A DNA stretch of 64,000 nucleotides from VFKI01 sp033762075 (GCA_033762075.1 JANRLY010000036.1:57843-121842), one strand, 5' to 3'; counted from the first letter of the stretch, positions 43,222 to 52,973 are shown. Made by a program: numbers and translations. Notes: generated by a model not told the origin, from the letters alone.

Positions 43222-44925
43222 TTAATTCATATGGATGTTACGAGAAACACGCAAACACGGCTTCACCCGGATAACCATATTCGTCGGTGGAAATTTGTTA
43301 TCACCAAAGCCTGAAATGATTTTAATTTTATCCTCAGTAATGTGCTGCTGATAACCTGTTTGAATATATTCCTCAGAGTGTATTTCAATATCAAGTTGAA
43401 GTGCTTCTGCTGCACGACGTAATAATTTCTCATGATCAGCACGCGTCATGTAACAATACACTTCATTCATTTCATTGCCAAAGGGGCGCGGGCCCCAGTT
43501 TGCTTTAAGCATAAATTCTTGGACATATTTTGCAGGCAAAATAATCGTTTTTCCAATTTCAAGATCGTCAATTATAATTTGGTCTTTCAGGTGAACGTAT
43601 TTTCTATCGTTAAGAAATTGTTTTAACATCATTAACCATGATGGATCTTGAATGGAAAACGTGACTAATTCCTCAGGAAATTGATACATGACTCCATCTC
43701 TAATATTCAATGCACCAGCGCCAGGATTTTCACTCAATGCTTTCAACCCTTCATAATACACTTTATAAACAGCTTCGAGATTATATTGATCATCGATCAC
43801 TTGCGTCATGGTTGTAATATCTACGCAATGCGTTTGCTCTGCCTTATAATGACAATAGCTATAAATTTCATGGATGACTGAACAGAGCACAATAGAAAGA
43901 TATGCGTCGGATGTTTTCAAGGTACTATCTAATTGAGATATAACATCATATAAATTTAAAGCATCTCCTTGAATAAAAGTCGCATACTTTAATAATTGCT
44001 GTGCAGTCAAATCTTGGTACTTTAAATTCCCCAGCATATGATTTAAATGTACTAACTCATTGCGATCTAATTCAATACCGCAATACGTCATATTCATTTC
44101 AGGTAGATTTTGATAAGCGACTTCGAGCGCTGATTTAAAAATCGCACCACCCGCAGGGCCCACATCCATCAACACAATATTTTGATGTGTACGTTGGTGT
44201 AAATCATTCAGTAAACGGGCCTTATCATCTTGCGCCGAAATCATGCGTGATTCATACGTTTGAACTTCTTCAGGATCTCGCTGCAGATGACTTTGCAACA
44301 AACCTGATTCGAATAATATTTTGCGGCGCAGCAAAGAATCTTCTGCGCTCTGCGTAGCACGATGATTAGATTTGATGAATTGAATAAAACAAGATGGATG
44401 ATTATTAATTTTATCTAATAAGTTTATTTGATGCGTCAGAGAATACCAGGCCATTTCTGCATAAGAATACTTATTTAAGTTAAGCGATAAAATATATCCC
44501 AACACACTTTCAATTTCATCCTCAAGAACATTATCCAGGGCATCTGCTAAAATGCCTTTCGCTACAGTTATATCTTGATATATTTTTTCAATCTTCTTTT
44601 CATCACAGTATAAAGCTAATTTAATTGCACTTTCACAGGCAAATTCCATGGATTTACGTCGCATAAATTGAACAACAGCTAAGTAAGCTGGATGATGTTC
44701 TAGCGTTTCAAGACGAGTCAAAATTAATTTAAGTAGATTGTGCTCCAATAACGTCACATCAATAGACTCAGCTGTAACATTTAATAATTTATCAGAGAAA
44801 TTCTCAATAGATTGACGCGCTGATATCAAACCCAAGCGATCTAACTTATCAATGATTATTTCTCGCAAATTGTAGCGTGGAGTGGAACTAATTTGATTAA
44901 AAAATGCTCTATTTCGATTTCTCAT
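43222..44925 (-). CDS. Large class I SAM-dependent methyltransferase-like protein
   Basis: A 567-residue protein. A SAM-binding motif I, VLMDVGPAGGAIF, lies near residue 246, followed by CGIELDRNELVHLNH as motif II and VLCSVIHEIYSY as motif IV. A helical N-terminal half of about 230 residues has no recognised domain. The substrate is unknown. It is divergent from the zeta-like gene with a 128 bp shared upstream region and may be controlled with that operon. Long helical N-terminus plus methyltransferase recalls secreted effectors, but there is no direct signal for secretion. Confidence 0.72.
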   Translation of the reverse strand: MRNRNRAFFNQISSTPRYNLREIIIDKLDRLGLISARQSIENFSDKLLNVTAESIDVTLLEHNLLKLILTRLETLEHHPAYLAVVQFMRRKSMEFACESAIKLALYCDEKKIEKIYQDITVAKGILADALDNVLEDEIESVLGYILSLNLNKYSYAEMAWYSLTHQINLLDKINNHPSCFIQFIKSNHRATQSAEDSLLRRKILFESGLLQSHLQRDPEEVQTYESRMISAQDDKARLLNDLHQRTHQNIVLMDVGPAGGAIFKSALEVAYQNLPEMNMTYCGIELDRNELVHLNHMLGNLKYQDLTAQQLLKYATFIQGDALNLYDVISQLDSTLKTSDAYLSIVLCSVIHEIYSYCHYKAEQTHCVDITTMTQVIDDQYNLEAVYKVYYEGLKALSENPGAGALNIRDGVMYQFPEELVTFSIQDPSWLMMLKQFLNDRKYVHLKDQIIIDDLEIGKTIILPAKYVQEFMLKANWGPRPFGNEMNEVYCYMTRADHEKLLRRAAEALQLDIEIHSEEYIQTGYQQHITEDKIKIISGFGDNKFPPTNMVIRVKPCLRVSRNIHMN

Positions 44926-45053
44926 TTGTTATAGTCTCGCGTCAATATCACCGTAGAAAATACAGGATGACAAATCGTATTTTGATCGCTATCCTGAAGT
45001 CAAATATTCATTGTGATGGATAGCTGATGAAACCAGCCAATCTGAGGAAAATC

Positions 45054-46787
45054 ATGAACTCCATTAAATCGGCCGCACCATTAGCCGCGCCTAAAAAAAA
45101 TCTTCTTAAAAGATACTCTCCTACTTTTTTCAAATCAAATTCACTCTATGAATGGGCACCTGAATATAAAATGCCAGCAGTGAGTCTCAGAAATTTTCTG
45201 CATGGTGAACCTCTACCAATCATCGATGGGCAATTTACACTACTAAATCAAAATTACATTCATCAAAATTTACCTGAGATAAGAAATCAATTTACAGCTA
45301 TTGGCACAACAAATTGGGATGATCGACATTTTAGATGTATCGACGAACTAGTAACATTCAACTATCAACGCCAAACAAAGCAATGGACGGGCATTTTAGT
45401 CGCAACAATGATTAAAGTAAAAGATGGAAAGCACTTTATCAAAGTATGTAACGAACTCGAAAAAAAATTGCTTCCAATCATCTCTAAAGATGCTACTCAT
45501 TTCGAATCAATGCAAAAAAACGCTGCGCGCGATGCCACCGAGTACGTGCAAGATTTTTATGCAGGACGAATCAGTGCGTTTCATGATGATATCCAAAAAA
45601 TCACTGGCGCCCTTGCCTCACGTAAACATGTCAATCCCATGATAGATGATTCACCACACTTAGTGATTCAGATTCTCACGAATGATATTTATCGTGATCA
45701 AAGTCGTGCGTATTTCAAAGAAAAAATTCAATCGGCTCTGCATGATGCAATTCGAACAGGAGAATATGAGGCGTTACCACGCTATCAAGCCAACCAAAGA
45801 GTCACTCAAATGTTGATTGGTGCGCCCGCCACAGGCAAATCATTTCTAATGCGTCAATCCGCTGAATGGTTTGAGCAAGAACATGGCATGCCAATTTCTG
45901 ATTTTGCCAATGTTTCACCCGATCGCTATCGTTTATTGTTGATTCAAGATGACTCCCTCGGCAATGATCATCGCATCTATGGCTCGCTAACACACGCAGA
46001 GGCACGTTACATGACAGGTGAAGCCTTACAACTCATCGAAAATGAATTAGCGAAAACAGGTGCCGCACCTAATATTTTTATCGAACAAATGAATGTGTAT
46101 GATGATGAAATTCGTTATGGCACTCTGAATGACGCTAAATTGCGCGTCTCCATCACTTCTTATTCTGCAATAGACGCCTTAAAAGGCAACCTACAGCGCT
46201 ATCGTGATAAAAATAATCGCCTCGTACCTGCAGATATTATCTTACGCGCACTTAAAGATGTGACTTGTACAATTCCAAATATTTTAATGGCACATCAAAA
46301 TAAAAATATTATTTTTAGTTTGTACGACACACACAGAATGATACAAGAAAAAGTCTTTCACCAACATGCGCTGATATCTCAATTTAATTGTCATAATAAA
46401 ACGATCCACATTCACGATGTGCTTGGGCTACTCAAATTTATCAAAAAAAGCCACATTAATGCATCCACTGAGGACCTTCAGAATATCTATCCAATCTCAA
46501 AAAAAATTGAGCCTAAAGCCTTAATTCAAGATTTAATAGAGCAATATCGGACCTACGAATGGCATTTTTTTACAGAACCACCAGAGTCAAAACCTTATGT
46601 CGCATACGCGAAGTACTCGAAAGATTCAGGGCTTGTTATTTTAGATCAAGATCAATTTAATGAAATGACCGCAAAAGATGTTTCAACTGCAATGCTTTTT
46701 GATGCACTTGATCTTGAAAAATCATATCAACTACACTCATCTCCTTCAAGTGCGCATCCAACAAGGAATTATCATTATGCTACGTAA
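45054..46787 (+). CDS. Zeta-toxin-like P-loop protein
   Basis: A 577-residue protein. A Walker A motif GAPATGKS near residue 255 is followed by VSPDRYRLLL and YGSLTHAEARYM, the layout of zeta-toxin/kinase families (P-loop, then DRxR and HxE). Zeta toxins phosphorylate UDP-sugars of the cell-wall pathway. This one is about twice the usual length, with an unassigned N-terminal 250 residues. The ATG at 45054 follows TGAGGAAAATC; 45027 is possible. No antitoxin is visible. It overlaps the downstream oxygenase-like gene by 11 bp and heads a five-gene run. Confidence 0.65.
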   Translation: MNSIKSAAPLAAPKKNLLKRYSPTFFKSNSLYEWAPEYKMPAVSLRNFLHGEPLPIIDGQFTLLNQNYIHQNLPEIRNQFTAIGTTNWDDRHFRCIDELVTFNYQRQTKQWTGILVATMIKVKDGKHFIKVCNELEKKLLPIISKDATHFESMQKNAARDATEYVQDFYAGRISAFHDDIQKITGALASRKHVNPMIDDSPHLVIQILTNDIYRDQSRAYFKEKIQSALHDAIRTGEYEALPRYQANQRVTQMLIGAPATGKSFLMRQSAEWFEQEHGMPISDFANVSPDRYRLLLIQDDSLGNDHRIYGSLTHAEARYMTGEALQLIENELAKTGAAPNIFIEQMNVYDDEIRYGTLNDAKLRVSITSYSAIDALKGNLQRYRDKNNRLVPADIILRALKDVTCTIPNILMAHQNKNIIFSLYDTHRMIQEKVFHQHALISQFNCHNKTIHIHDVLGLLKFIKKSHINASTEDLQNIYPISKKIEPKALIQDLIEQYRTYEWHFFTEPPESKPYVAYAKYSKDSGLVILDQDQFNEMTAKDVSTAMLFDALDLEKSYQLHSSPSSAHPTRNYHYAT

Positions 46788-47955
46788 ATTACATACTCGC
46801 ATGTCTTTTTTTAATGCAGAAGGTACACTCGAAAAAGCAGGCCATAATCATGAATTTGTTATACCCACTTTGTCTTCACACCCTATGACCATCGAGCCTG
46901 ATAATCTACCATGCGCAGAAGAAATGAAAGTCATTCATAAATTAAAAGTAGCTCATGCAACAAAAGCAATTTTCGAAGACATCGGAAAAACCTATTATGA
47001 TGGCATTACGGATAAAATACGTATCCCCGCACCAGTTTCTTTTTTTCTCGATGAAGACATTCATCAAAAGACGGCTGCTATTGGACCTGGCGTCATTGAT
47101 ATGAAAATAAAATGTAGCGGCACAGAAGAAATGATTTTGCCGATCGAATTTGAACCGCTTAAAGAGCTCATTCGCACCAGCGCAACCCTCGAAAAATTTC
47201 TCAATCCTGAATATAACGAGTGGAATATGTGGCTGTTAGTGGATCGCAGACCTGTTGTCGCAGGCACGCCGCAGCGCAATGGTGGCCCTCACTGCGATGG
47301 CTTCAGGATGTCTGAGCCTCATTTACAACAAACAGGTGTTTATACCTGGTGCAATCAATTGCCAACGGAAGGAACGACTTCGGCCTACCCTTTACCCAAG
47401 GGGTTCGATCCTAAAAAACATAATTTCAGCAGTGTCCTCACGCGAGATTGGGATGAAACCAGCACGATTGATACTCAACCCAATTTTATTTACCGCATCG
47501 ATGGACATACACCTCATCGCGGGAAAATCAGCGATCATGACATTCAAGATCGCGTTTTTGTTCGCATATGTTTTACACCTAAAGGCAAAGAATTTAATCG
47601 TAAAGGAAATACACCCAATCCTTGTTTACAGTATCCTGAAAATTATTGGGTGACAGTACACGATCCTGCTTCACGATTTGAAAATGTCACTGACTTTGAA
47701 ACTGCGGATCAATTCATCCGCATGTGGGACAATGCCTGCCAAGGTCACTCGAGTTATGGCATTGTAGGTGCAGGGAAAAATAGCCACGAACAACAATTAG
47801 TTGAAAAGCTAAAACACTATGGCCCGCGCACATTAAACACCATTTTCAAACGTTACGATGCGCACATTGATCACATGAGAAATAAAAATAAAAGCGCTGA
47901 TATCATTGAAATGGAAGAAATGCGCTTGAATTTATTGAAAGCTAAAGTGTTTTGA
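46777..47955 (+). CDS. Fe(II)/2-oxoglutarate oxygenase-like protein
   Basis: A 392-residue protein. The candidate metal triad is H172-x-D174 in GGPHCDGF with H247 in GHTPHRGK; the later RVFVRICF arginine could bind 2-oxoglutarate. This HxD...H...R pattern on strand-rich sequence is typical of the double-stranded beta-helix oxygenases, which hydroxylate proteins or small molecules. The start at 46777 follows ACAAGGAATTATC and lies 11 bp before the upstream stop. The C-terminus is helical (MEEMRLNLLKAKVF). Assignment is by motif only. Confidence 0.6.
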   Translation: MLRKLHTRMSFFNAEGTLEKAGHNHEFVIPTLSSHPMTIEPDNLPCAEEMKVIHKLKVAHATKAIFEDIGKTYYDGITDKIRIPAPVSFFLDEDIHQKTAAIGPGVIDMKIKCSGTEEMILPIEFEPLKELIRTSATLEKFLNPEYNEWNMWLLVDRRPVVAGTPQRNGGPHCDGFRMSEPHLQQTGVYTWCNQLPTEGTTSAYPLPKGFDPKKHNFSSVLTRDWDETSTIDTQPNFIYRIDGHTPHRGKISDHDIQDRVFVRICFTPKGKEFNRKGNTPNPCLQYPENYWVTVHDPASRFENVTDFETADQFIRMWDNACQGHSSYGIVGAGKNSHEQQLVEKLKHYGPRTLNTIFKRYDAHIDHMRNKNKSADIIEMEEMRLNLLKAKVF

Positions 47956-47962
47956 GAGTACG

Positions 47963-48062
47963 TTGTCATTCCGCACAGTTTCTAGCGCAGAACCCAGCGT
48001 CTTCAAGTCACTAGGTCCCGCGCTAAAAACATGCGCGGGATGACACCTTCTCGGAATGACAA
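47963..48062. repeat. Palindromic repeat, family A, copy 2
   Basis: The outer arms TTGTCATTCCG and CGGAATGACAA enclose an 82 bp unit (47964-48045) that, read on the reverse strand, nearly equals the copy at 498-579. It lies in the 139 bp gap between the oxygenase-like gene and the NAD-synthetase-like gene. Confidence 0.85.
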
Positions 48063-48094
48063 GATTCTAAATTTAGAATAAAGAGAAAATCACC

Positions 48095-51000
48095 ATGACA
48101 AAAATAATCATCACAACTGCAGCACTCAATCTCATCGCAAACGATCCAGCCAATAATTTAGAACGCATACAATCCGCAATCGATAAAGCTATTGAAGCAG
48201 GCGCAGGAATTCTCGTACTACCAGAACTCACTTTACCGAGTTATGATGCTAGTCAATCTTTTAATACAGATGAAAATAGTAATATGAATACGCTGCATTT
48301 TCTCAAGCGTATTGCTGATTATGCAAAAAATAAAAATCCCAACTTACTTGTTAGTGTGGGACACATCTTCCAAGTTGACCGTCTCAAACAAAACCTACAT
48401 AGTCACGATAGCGCTGTCATTTGTCAGAGTTATTTGCTCAATGGTCAATTAGTTGCAACACAAACCAAAACAGATTTGGCAAATAATTATAATCACGCAA
48501 ACACGGGCCCAGAATATGAACGCAGATATTTTACCGCCTGGCCTACACATGAATTTAGATACATTCGCCCATCAGCACTAGGGGTGTATCCTTTAGATCA
48601 GATAGCCTTATTAGGAAATTTTTTTCCGCCGATGGGTCTACCGATAGGCGATATAGAAGTTGCTTTACCTGTTGGCGATAATCAATTTGCATTAACAAAA
48701 ACAGTCATTTGCGAAGCTGCTTGGACAGGTTTTGATGCAAACTTTAATGTGAACAGAATAACAAAACGCCAAAGTTCATTACTCGGTCGTGACCCCAAAA
48801 AACCACCTTTAAGTTTAGTGGTTGTTCCAAACGGCAGTCCACCGGCTACGGGTAAAATAGAAAGACGTCTAGCGTTAAGCCAAGCAATTGCACGAGAAAC
48901 AAATGCTACGGTTGTCTATGTAAATGCACTCGGTTCACCAGCTGCAAATCTTTGTTTTGAAGGCGATCAAATTTTTACACAAGGTGGCGCCTCTATAGTA
49001 GGAGAACGTTTTTCATCGCAAATGGTTTCACATCACTCTGAGTGTGTAGACATCTCCACTATCACCAGTGACCAATTAATCCATTCCCCACTCACCATTG
49101 TCGCTCAACAGACACGATCACTGACAACCCCCGATCAAAAAGTCATAGCATTGCATCAAACACGCTACACCTCCCCTTTTGATTTACCTGAGTCAAAAGA
49201 ATCCAGTTACGCAACCATTTTCCAACACATGCGAAATAAAGATAAAATTTATGCGCATGATCAATTGATTGAAAATGCAGCGCGACATGCTGAAGAAATG
49301 TTTTTACATGATGTCTTGTATTTTTTAGATTATATGACAAAGAGAAAGTCAGAAGCATGCTTCATTTCTCTAAGCGGCGGCTATGATTCTGCATATACAT
49401 TAACTGTTGGCTGTGCTGCAATTGAATTAGCTTTACAAGATTATATTGCAGCTTCTGATCATTACATTGGAGAAGGTTTAAAAAAATTACTCACTGAGCG
49501 CTTCTCTTATCACACAAAATTACAAACTGCTATCTTTAATGCACTCAGAGATTATTTGAATGAACCTCTTGCAACCACTGAATCAATTTACGCACAGTTA
49601 AATATTCTTTTCGATACGCCAAATAGAGAAAAAATTATGTGCTGTATCGTTTCAGCAGCACGTCAGCAATTATTTCACTCAGCCTATATTGCAACGAATA
49701 CCAGTTCATTTCATACAGAAAATGCGGCACGGCAAGTTGCACAATATTTTAATGTGCCTTTCAGAAAGTTTAATATTCAAAGTAGCGTTGAAGAATCCAT
49801 TTTAGAATATATTTTACCTGAACCAATCACAGCGAGTGATATCGACTCAATGGCAACGTATCATTGTCAACATGAAATCAATTTGAATGCTGCTTTAAGT
49901 GCACAACTATTACGTGGTAAAAGTGGCTTCATCTCAGAAATAATACACGCAGAACCCAGCGCACTTTCAGAAAAAATCATGCGATTGAGTAAACATCTTT
50001 ATAAAGTGTGCCAATATCTTTACAGCTACTGGAAAAATATATTAGACAATACACCTAATGATACCCTCTTAATCAATAAACTAAAACAAATAAAGAGCCT
50101 CATTATCAATGCACAAATAGACACTGACAAACAATGTTATATTCAGATAGACCCTGCAAACTGTCCGAGTTGGGGTAGCTCACCTAAAATGCGTCTCAAC
50201 CTAGAAAATGCACAAGCGCGTATTCGTGCTGCAACAAATTGGTTTATTAATAGCATGTTGCCCATGCAAAGTGCACCGACTTGTAATGCAAATCAAAGTG
50301 AAATCGTCAGAGGATATACAACCTACTGTGGTGATGAGCATGCTGGTACTTTCTCAATCACATCGCACAGAAATAAATGCGATATTATTATGATTATGAA
50401 TTTGCTGCATCTGAAAGGAATTCAAAAACATGCAAATTATACTTTACAGCCAATTGATGCATTAAAATATATTTTTGCTATCCCACCCAGCGCAGAATTA
50501 CAACCACTGAAAAATGGTCAAATTCAACAAACAGACGAAGACTCGTTTAAAATGAGTTACTTTGGTTTACGCATCATCATGGAAGAATTATTATTTGTAA
50601 CACAACCTGATGATCCGCGTTTACATCAATCGCCTCTACAAGTGCTAGATAAATTGATGCAAGCCTCATGGGCCATTGAGCAATGGCCCAATATAACAGA
50701 ACGATGCAATCAATTAACGTCAGCTATTTATTCGTCTTATGTGAGCTTTTATGGCGCACAATTTAAAGTACGTGCATTACCAGTCGGCCCAGTATATGAC
50801 AATAATGTGAATCAACATGTCTCATTACGCACACCGAATCTCAGCGGACAACAACGCGGCGAATGCATGATGATGATTTTTGAAAGCGTGATGCGTCATT
50901 TAGTTGCTGATGATAGTTTACTATTTTCCACTGTCTCAGAGAGCAATATAAAAACACATGCTGCTGTGACCTGGTTACGTCAGTTTATTTTTTTCAATAC

Positions 51001-51406
51001 TACTCTGCAAACGCTCATTGAGAAAATATACAAAAATAATGCCATGGATATTGTTAAGATGGGCTCTCAATTAAAAAATTTCATCCAACTGAATTTAAAC
51101 CGTCATCAACATAATGACAGCTTTGAAGTCATTGATGCTATTTGCCGTTCATTCATTTCATTAGGCAAGGAAAATAAATTAGCACTTGATTATAACTCAC
51201 ACGATTTGAAAATTTTTATCGATTCAACTTATCATCATTATCATTCAGATGATATGCGTTATTCTAGTGTGCCAACATTTTTCCATGTCAATCAAGCTGC
51301 TGATTCTCAACCACCTATTACTGAGAAAAAAATTAAAAATAAACGTTTAATACGCCCTGATTTACAAGATCCGTATGTTTTATCCTTAAAAAAATTACAT
51401 ATTTAG
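48095..51406 (+). CDS. Oversized glutamine-dependent NAD-synthetase-like protein
   Basis: A 1103-residue protein. The N-terminal nitrilase-type amidase domain has E44 in VLPELTLPSYD, lysine in TQTKTDLAN, and Cys206 in TVICEAAWTG. LANNYN...EYERRYFTAW echoes the eukaryotic NAD synthetase stretch LANEGNYRELRWFTPW. The synthetase domain has the PP-loop SLSGGYDSAYT near 424-434, and PSAELQPLKNGQIQQTDED matches the eukaryotic C-terminal hallmark. Bacterial and eukaryotic counterparts are about 540-710 residues, so roughly 400 extra residues are inserted, mostly between these motifs. It probably makes or acts on NAD using glutamine. The ATG follows AAAGAGAAAATCACC. Confidence 0.8.
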   Translation: MTKIIITTAALNLIANDPANNLERIQSAIDKAIEAGAGILVLPELTLPSYDASQSFNTDENSNMNTLHFLKRIADYAKNKNPNLLVSVGHIFQVDRLKQNLHSHDSAVICQSYLLNGQLVATQTKTDLANNYNHANTGPEYERRYFTAWPTHEFRYIRPSALGVYPLDQIALLGNFFPPMGLPIGDIEVALPVGDNQFALTKTVICEAAWTGFDANFNVNRITKRQSSLLGRDPKKPPLSLVVVPNGSPPATGKIERRLALSQAIARETNATVVYVNALGSPAANLCFEGDQIFTQGGASIVGERFSSQMVSHHSECVDISTITSDQLIHSPLTIVAQQTRSLTTPDQKVIALHQTRYTSPFDLPESKESSYATIFQHMRNKDKIYAHDQLIENAARHAEEMFLHDVLYFLDYMTKRKSEACFISLSGGYDSAYTLTVGCAAIELALQDYIAASDHYIGEGLKKLLTERFSYHTKLQTAIFNALRDYLNEPLATTESIYAQLNILFDTPNREKIMCCIVSAARQQLFHSAYIATNTSSFHTENAARQVAQYFNVPFRKFNIQSSVEESILEYILPEPITASDIDSMATYHCQHEINLNAALSAQLLRGKSGFISEIIHAEPSALSEKIMRLSKHLYKVCQYLYSYWKNILDNTPNDTLLINKLKQIKSLIINAQIDTDKQCYIQIDPANCPSWGSSPKMRLNLENAQARIRAATNWFINSMLPMQSAPTCNANQSEIVRGYTTYCGDEHAGTFSITSHRNKCDIIMIMNLLHLKGIQKHANYTLQPIDALKYIFAIPPSAELQPLKNGQIQQTDEDSFKMSYFGLRIIMEELLFVTQPDDPRLHQSPLQVLDKLMQASWAIEQWPNITERCNQLTSAIYSSYVSFYGAQFKVRALPVGPVYDNNVNQHVSLRTPNLSGQQRGECMMMIFESVMRHLVADDSLLFSTVSESNIKTHAAVTWLRQFIFFNTTLQTLIEKIYKNNAMDIVKMGSQLKNFIQLNLNRHQHNDSFEVIDAICRSFISLGKENKLALDYNSHDLKIFIDSTYHHYHSDDMRYSSVPTFFHVNQAADSQPPITEKKIKNKRLIRPDLQDPYVLSLKKLHI

Positions 51407-51414
51407 GAAATACC

Positions 51415-52278
51415 ATGACAAATAACAATCAATTTAATGTTGATGTACAAAGCGGCATGCTCACTGGCGTTACGATTGCAGGATTATTTAATCCTTTAGA
51501 CAAAGCGCTTTATTTATCCGTCGTCAATAAACGTCCTTTTTTATTAAAAGCAAATTTTGAAAACCCTTGGCACGGATTTTCTCAAGCAATTGTTTCGCGC
51601 TCAATTTCAGATGGCAGTTATTATGTCTTACAAAGTCAAATGACTTCTTTATTTGATCAACATATCAAACAGCCACTTCATCTCAATGATTGGCAAAATC
51701 AATTAGGCATTGGATTAACGGCCGGCAGTTTAAGAGGTTTTCTCATCAATTGGTTGTACGCAATCCGTTTCCGCACTTGGAAAACACATGCTGATACTTT
51801 TTATTCTAGCGCACGAGATATGTGGAAGAATGGTGGCTTTCGTCCTTTTATGAAAGGTGCTTCTGCTACTATCGGGCGTGATGCTGTTTTTGGAATTGTC
51901 TATGAAGTCACGCGTCATAACAAAGATGAAAATCCATCCACCCAATTTGCACGCAATATTGTAAGTGGTTCGCTCGCAGCTGTGGCTTCAAGCCCTTTAA
52001 ATTATTTACGTAGCATGGCATATGCTTCATCACCCGAACTAAAAGCACTAGGCGCACGAAAAGTCTTCACGGATCTCTGGCACGAATCAAAATCTTGTCT
52101 GACATTACCTTCAAAATTAAGTTTCTTTCAGCGCAGATTTTTAATAGGCTATGGCACTGCACGCGTAGGATTAGGCATGGCGGCCGGGCAATTCCTGTTC
52201 GATAAAATGCGTAACACATTAGATCAGCTTAATAGTGAGAATGAAGTGGTAAGTAAAGAAAAACGATCTTTAAAATAA
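51415..52278 (+). CDS. Mitochondrial-carrier-family (SLC25-like) protein
   Basis: A 287-residue protein, the length of mitochondrial carriers. Three loosely repeated parts are visible. Repeat 1 has FNPLDKAL at 25-32 and WHGFSQAIVSRSISDGSYY. Repeat 2 has the strong family string ARDMWKNGGFRPFMKGASAT then IGRDAVFGIVYEV at 153-165. Repeat 3 has SSPLNYLRSMA at 182-192. Carriers of this family normally sit in eukaryotic mitochondria. In bacteria, the Legionella effector LncP is the best-known case and moves nucleotides across the host mitochondrial membrane. It starts 8 bp after the NAD-synthetase-like stop. The PxD(E)xxK/R signature is only partly kept. Confidence 0.75.
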   Translation: MTNNNQFNVDVQSGMLTGVTIAGLFNPLDKALYLSVVNKRPFLLKANFENPWHGFSQAIVSRSISDGSYYVLQSQMTSLFDQHIKQPLHLNDWQNQLGIGLTAGSLRGFLINWLYAIRFRTWKTHADTFYSSARDMWKNGGFRPFMKGASATIGRDAVFGIVYEVTRHNKDENPSTQFARNIVSGSLAAVASSPLNYLRSMAYASSPELKALGARKVFTDLWHESKSCLTLPSKLSFFQRRFLIGYGTARVGLGMAAGQFLFDKMRNTLDQLNSENEVVSKEKRSLK

Positions 52279-52296
52279 TATAACGAGGATTTTGAT

Positions 52297-52920
52297 ATGT
52301 TAAGCAACTGGGAAATGAATAGAAGATTAACTTATTTATTCGTAATACAAAAAAATGCATGTGATTTACATAACTCGATTAATGATGAAATTCGAAAAAT
52401 AAGCAGCATTCAAAATCAATTACGCGATCTAAGATCAAATTGTGAAAAGTCTTATTTGCAATACATGGAACAGTTAGATGAGAGATTCATTAGCGTGCAA
52501 CAGGAATATCCCTATCCATCATCTAGTGATCATGAACTCATTTTGTCTTATCTACAAGCAAAATCTAGCCTATATTCAGACTTTGAGATCAAATATAAGA
52601 TATACACAAGTCAAATTGCATACGGTGAAAAGTGGATTTCATTTCTCAGCGATCAACAAAAATTGATTCTTGATTCATTACGTGAATCAAACACAAATAA
52701 AATTCAAACCATCATTTATCGAGTCAAACAATCCCTATACGCGCAAAGTGCAGTTGAGAACGAGCTATATCTCGAAGATGATCTCGAATTTTTTAATCAC
52801 AGCACAGAAATACAATCAAATCATCCAAATACTTTTTTTATGCAAACAAATCCTTTCTTGAAAAAACCCGTTGTTTATACAGCTGAGGATGAAAAATTTA
52901 TTTCGATGCTATTTAATTAA
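52297..52920 (+). CDS. Unknown coiled-coil-like protein
   Basis: A 207-residue hydrophilic protein with no recognised family. The first 90 residues favour coiled coil (NDEIRKISSIQNQLRDLRSN). Tyrosines are frequent (YLQYMEQLDERF, YPYPSSSD), and the C-terminus ends in an acidic tail. No signal peptide or membrane helix. ACGAGGATTTTGAT precedes the start, 18 bp after the carrier-like gene, so it is probably the last member of the same operon. Confidence 0.55.
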   Translation: MLSNWEMNRRLTYLFVIQKNACDLHNSINDEIRKISSIQNQLRDLRSNCEKSYLQYMEQLDERFISVQQEYPYPSSSDHELILSYLQAKSSLYSDFEIKYKIYTSQIAYGEKWISFLSDQQKLILDSLRESNTNKIQTIIYRVKQSLYAQSAVENELYLEDDLEFFNHSTEIQSNHPNTFFMQTNPFLKKPVVYTAEDEKFISMLFN

Positions 52921-52973
52921 TCATACTCGCAATGACGGAGAACTAATAAACTACCGTGAACATCTAGAATGAA

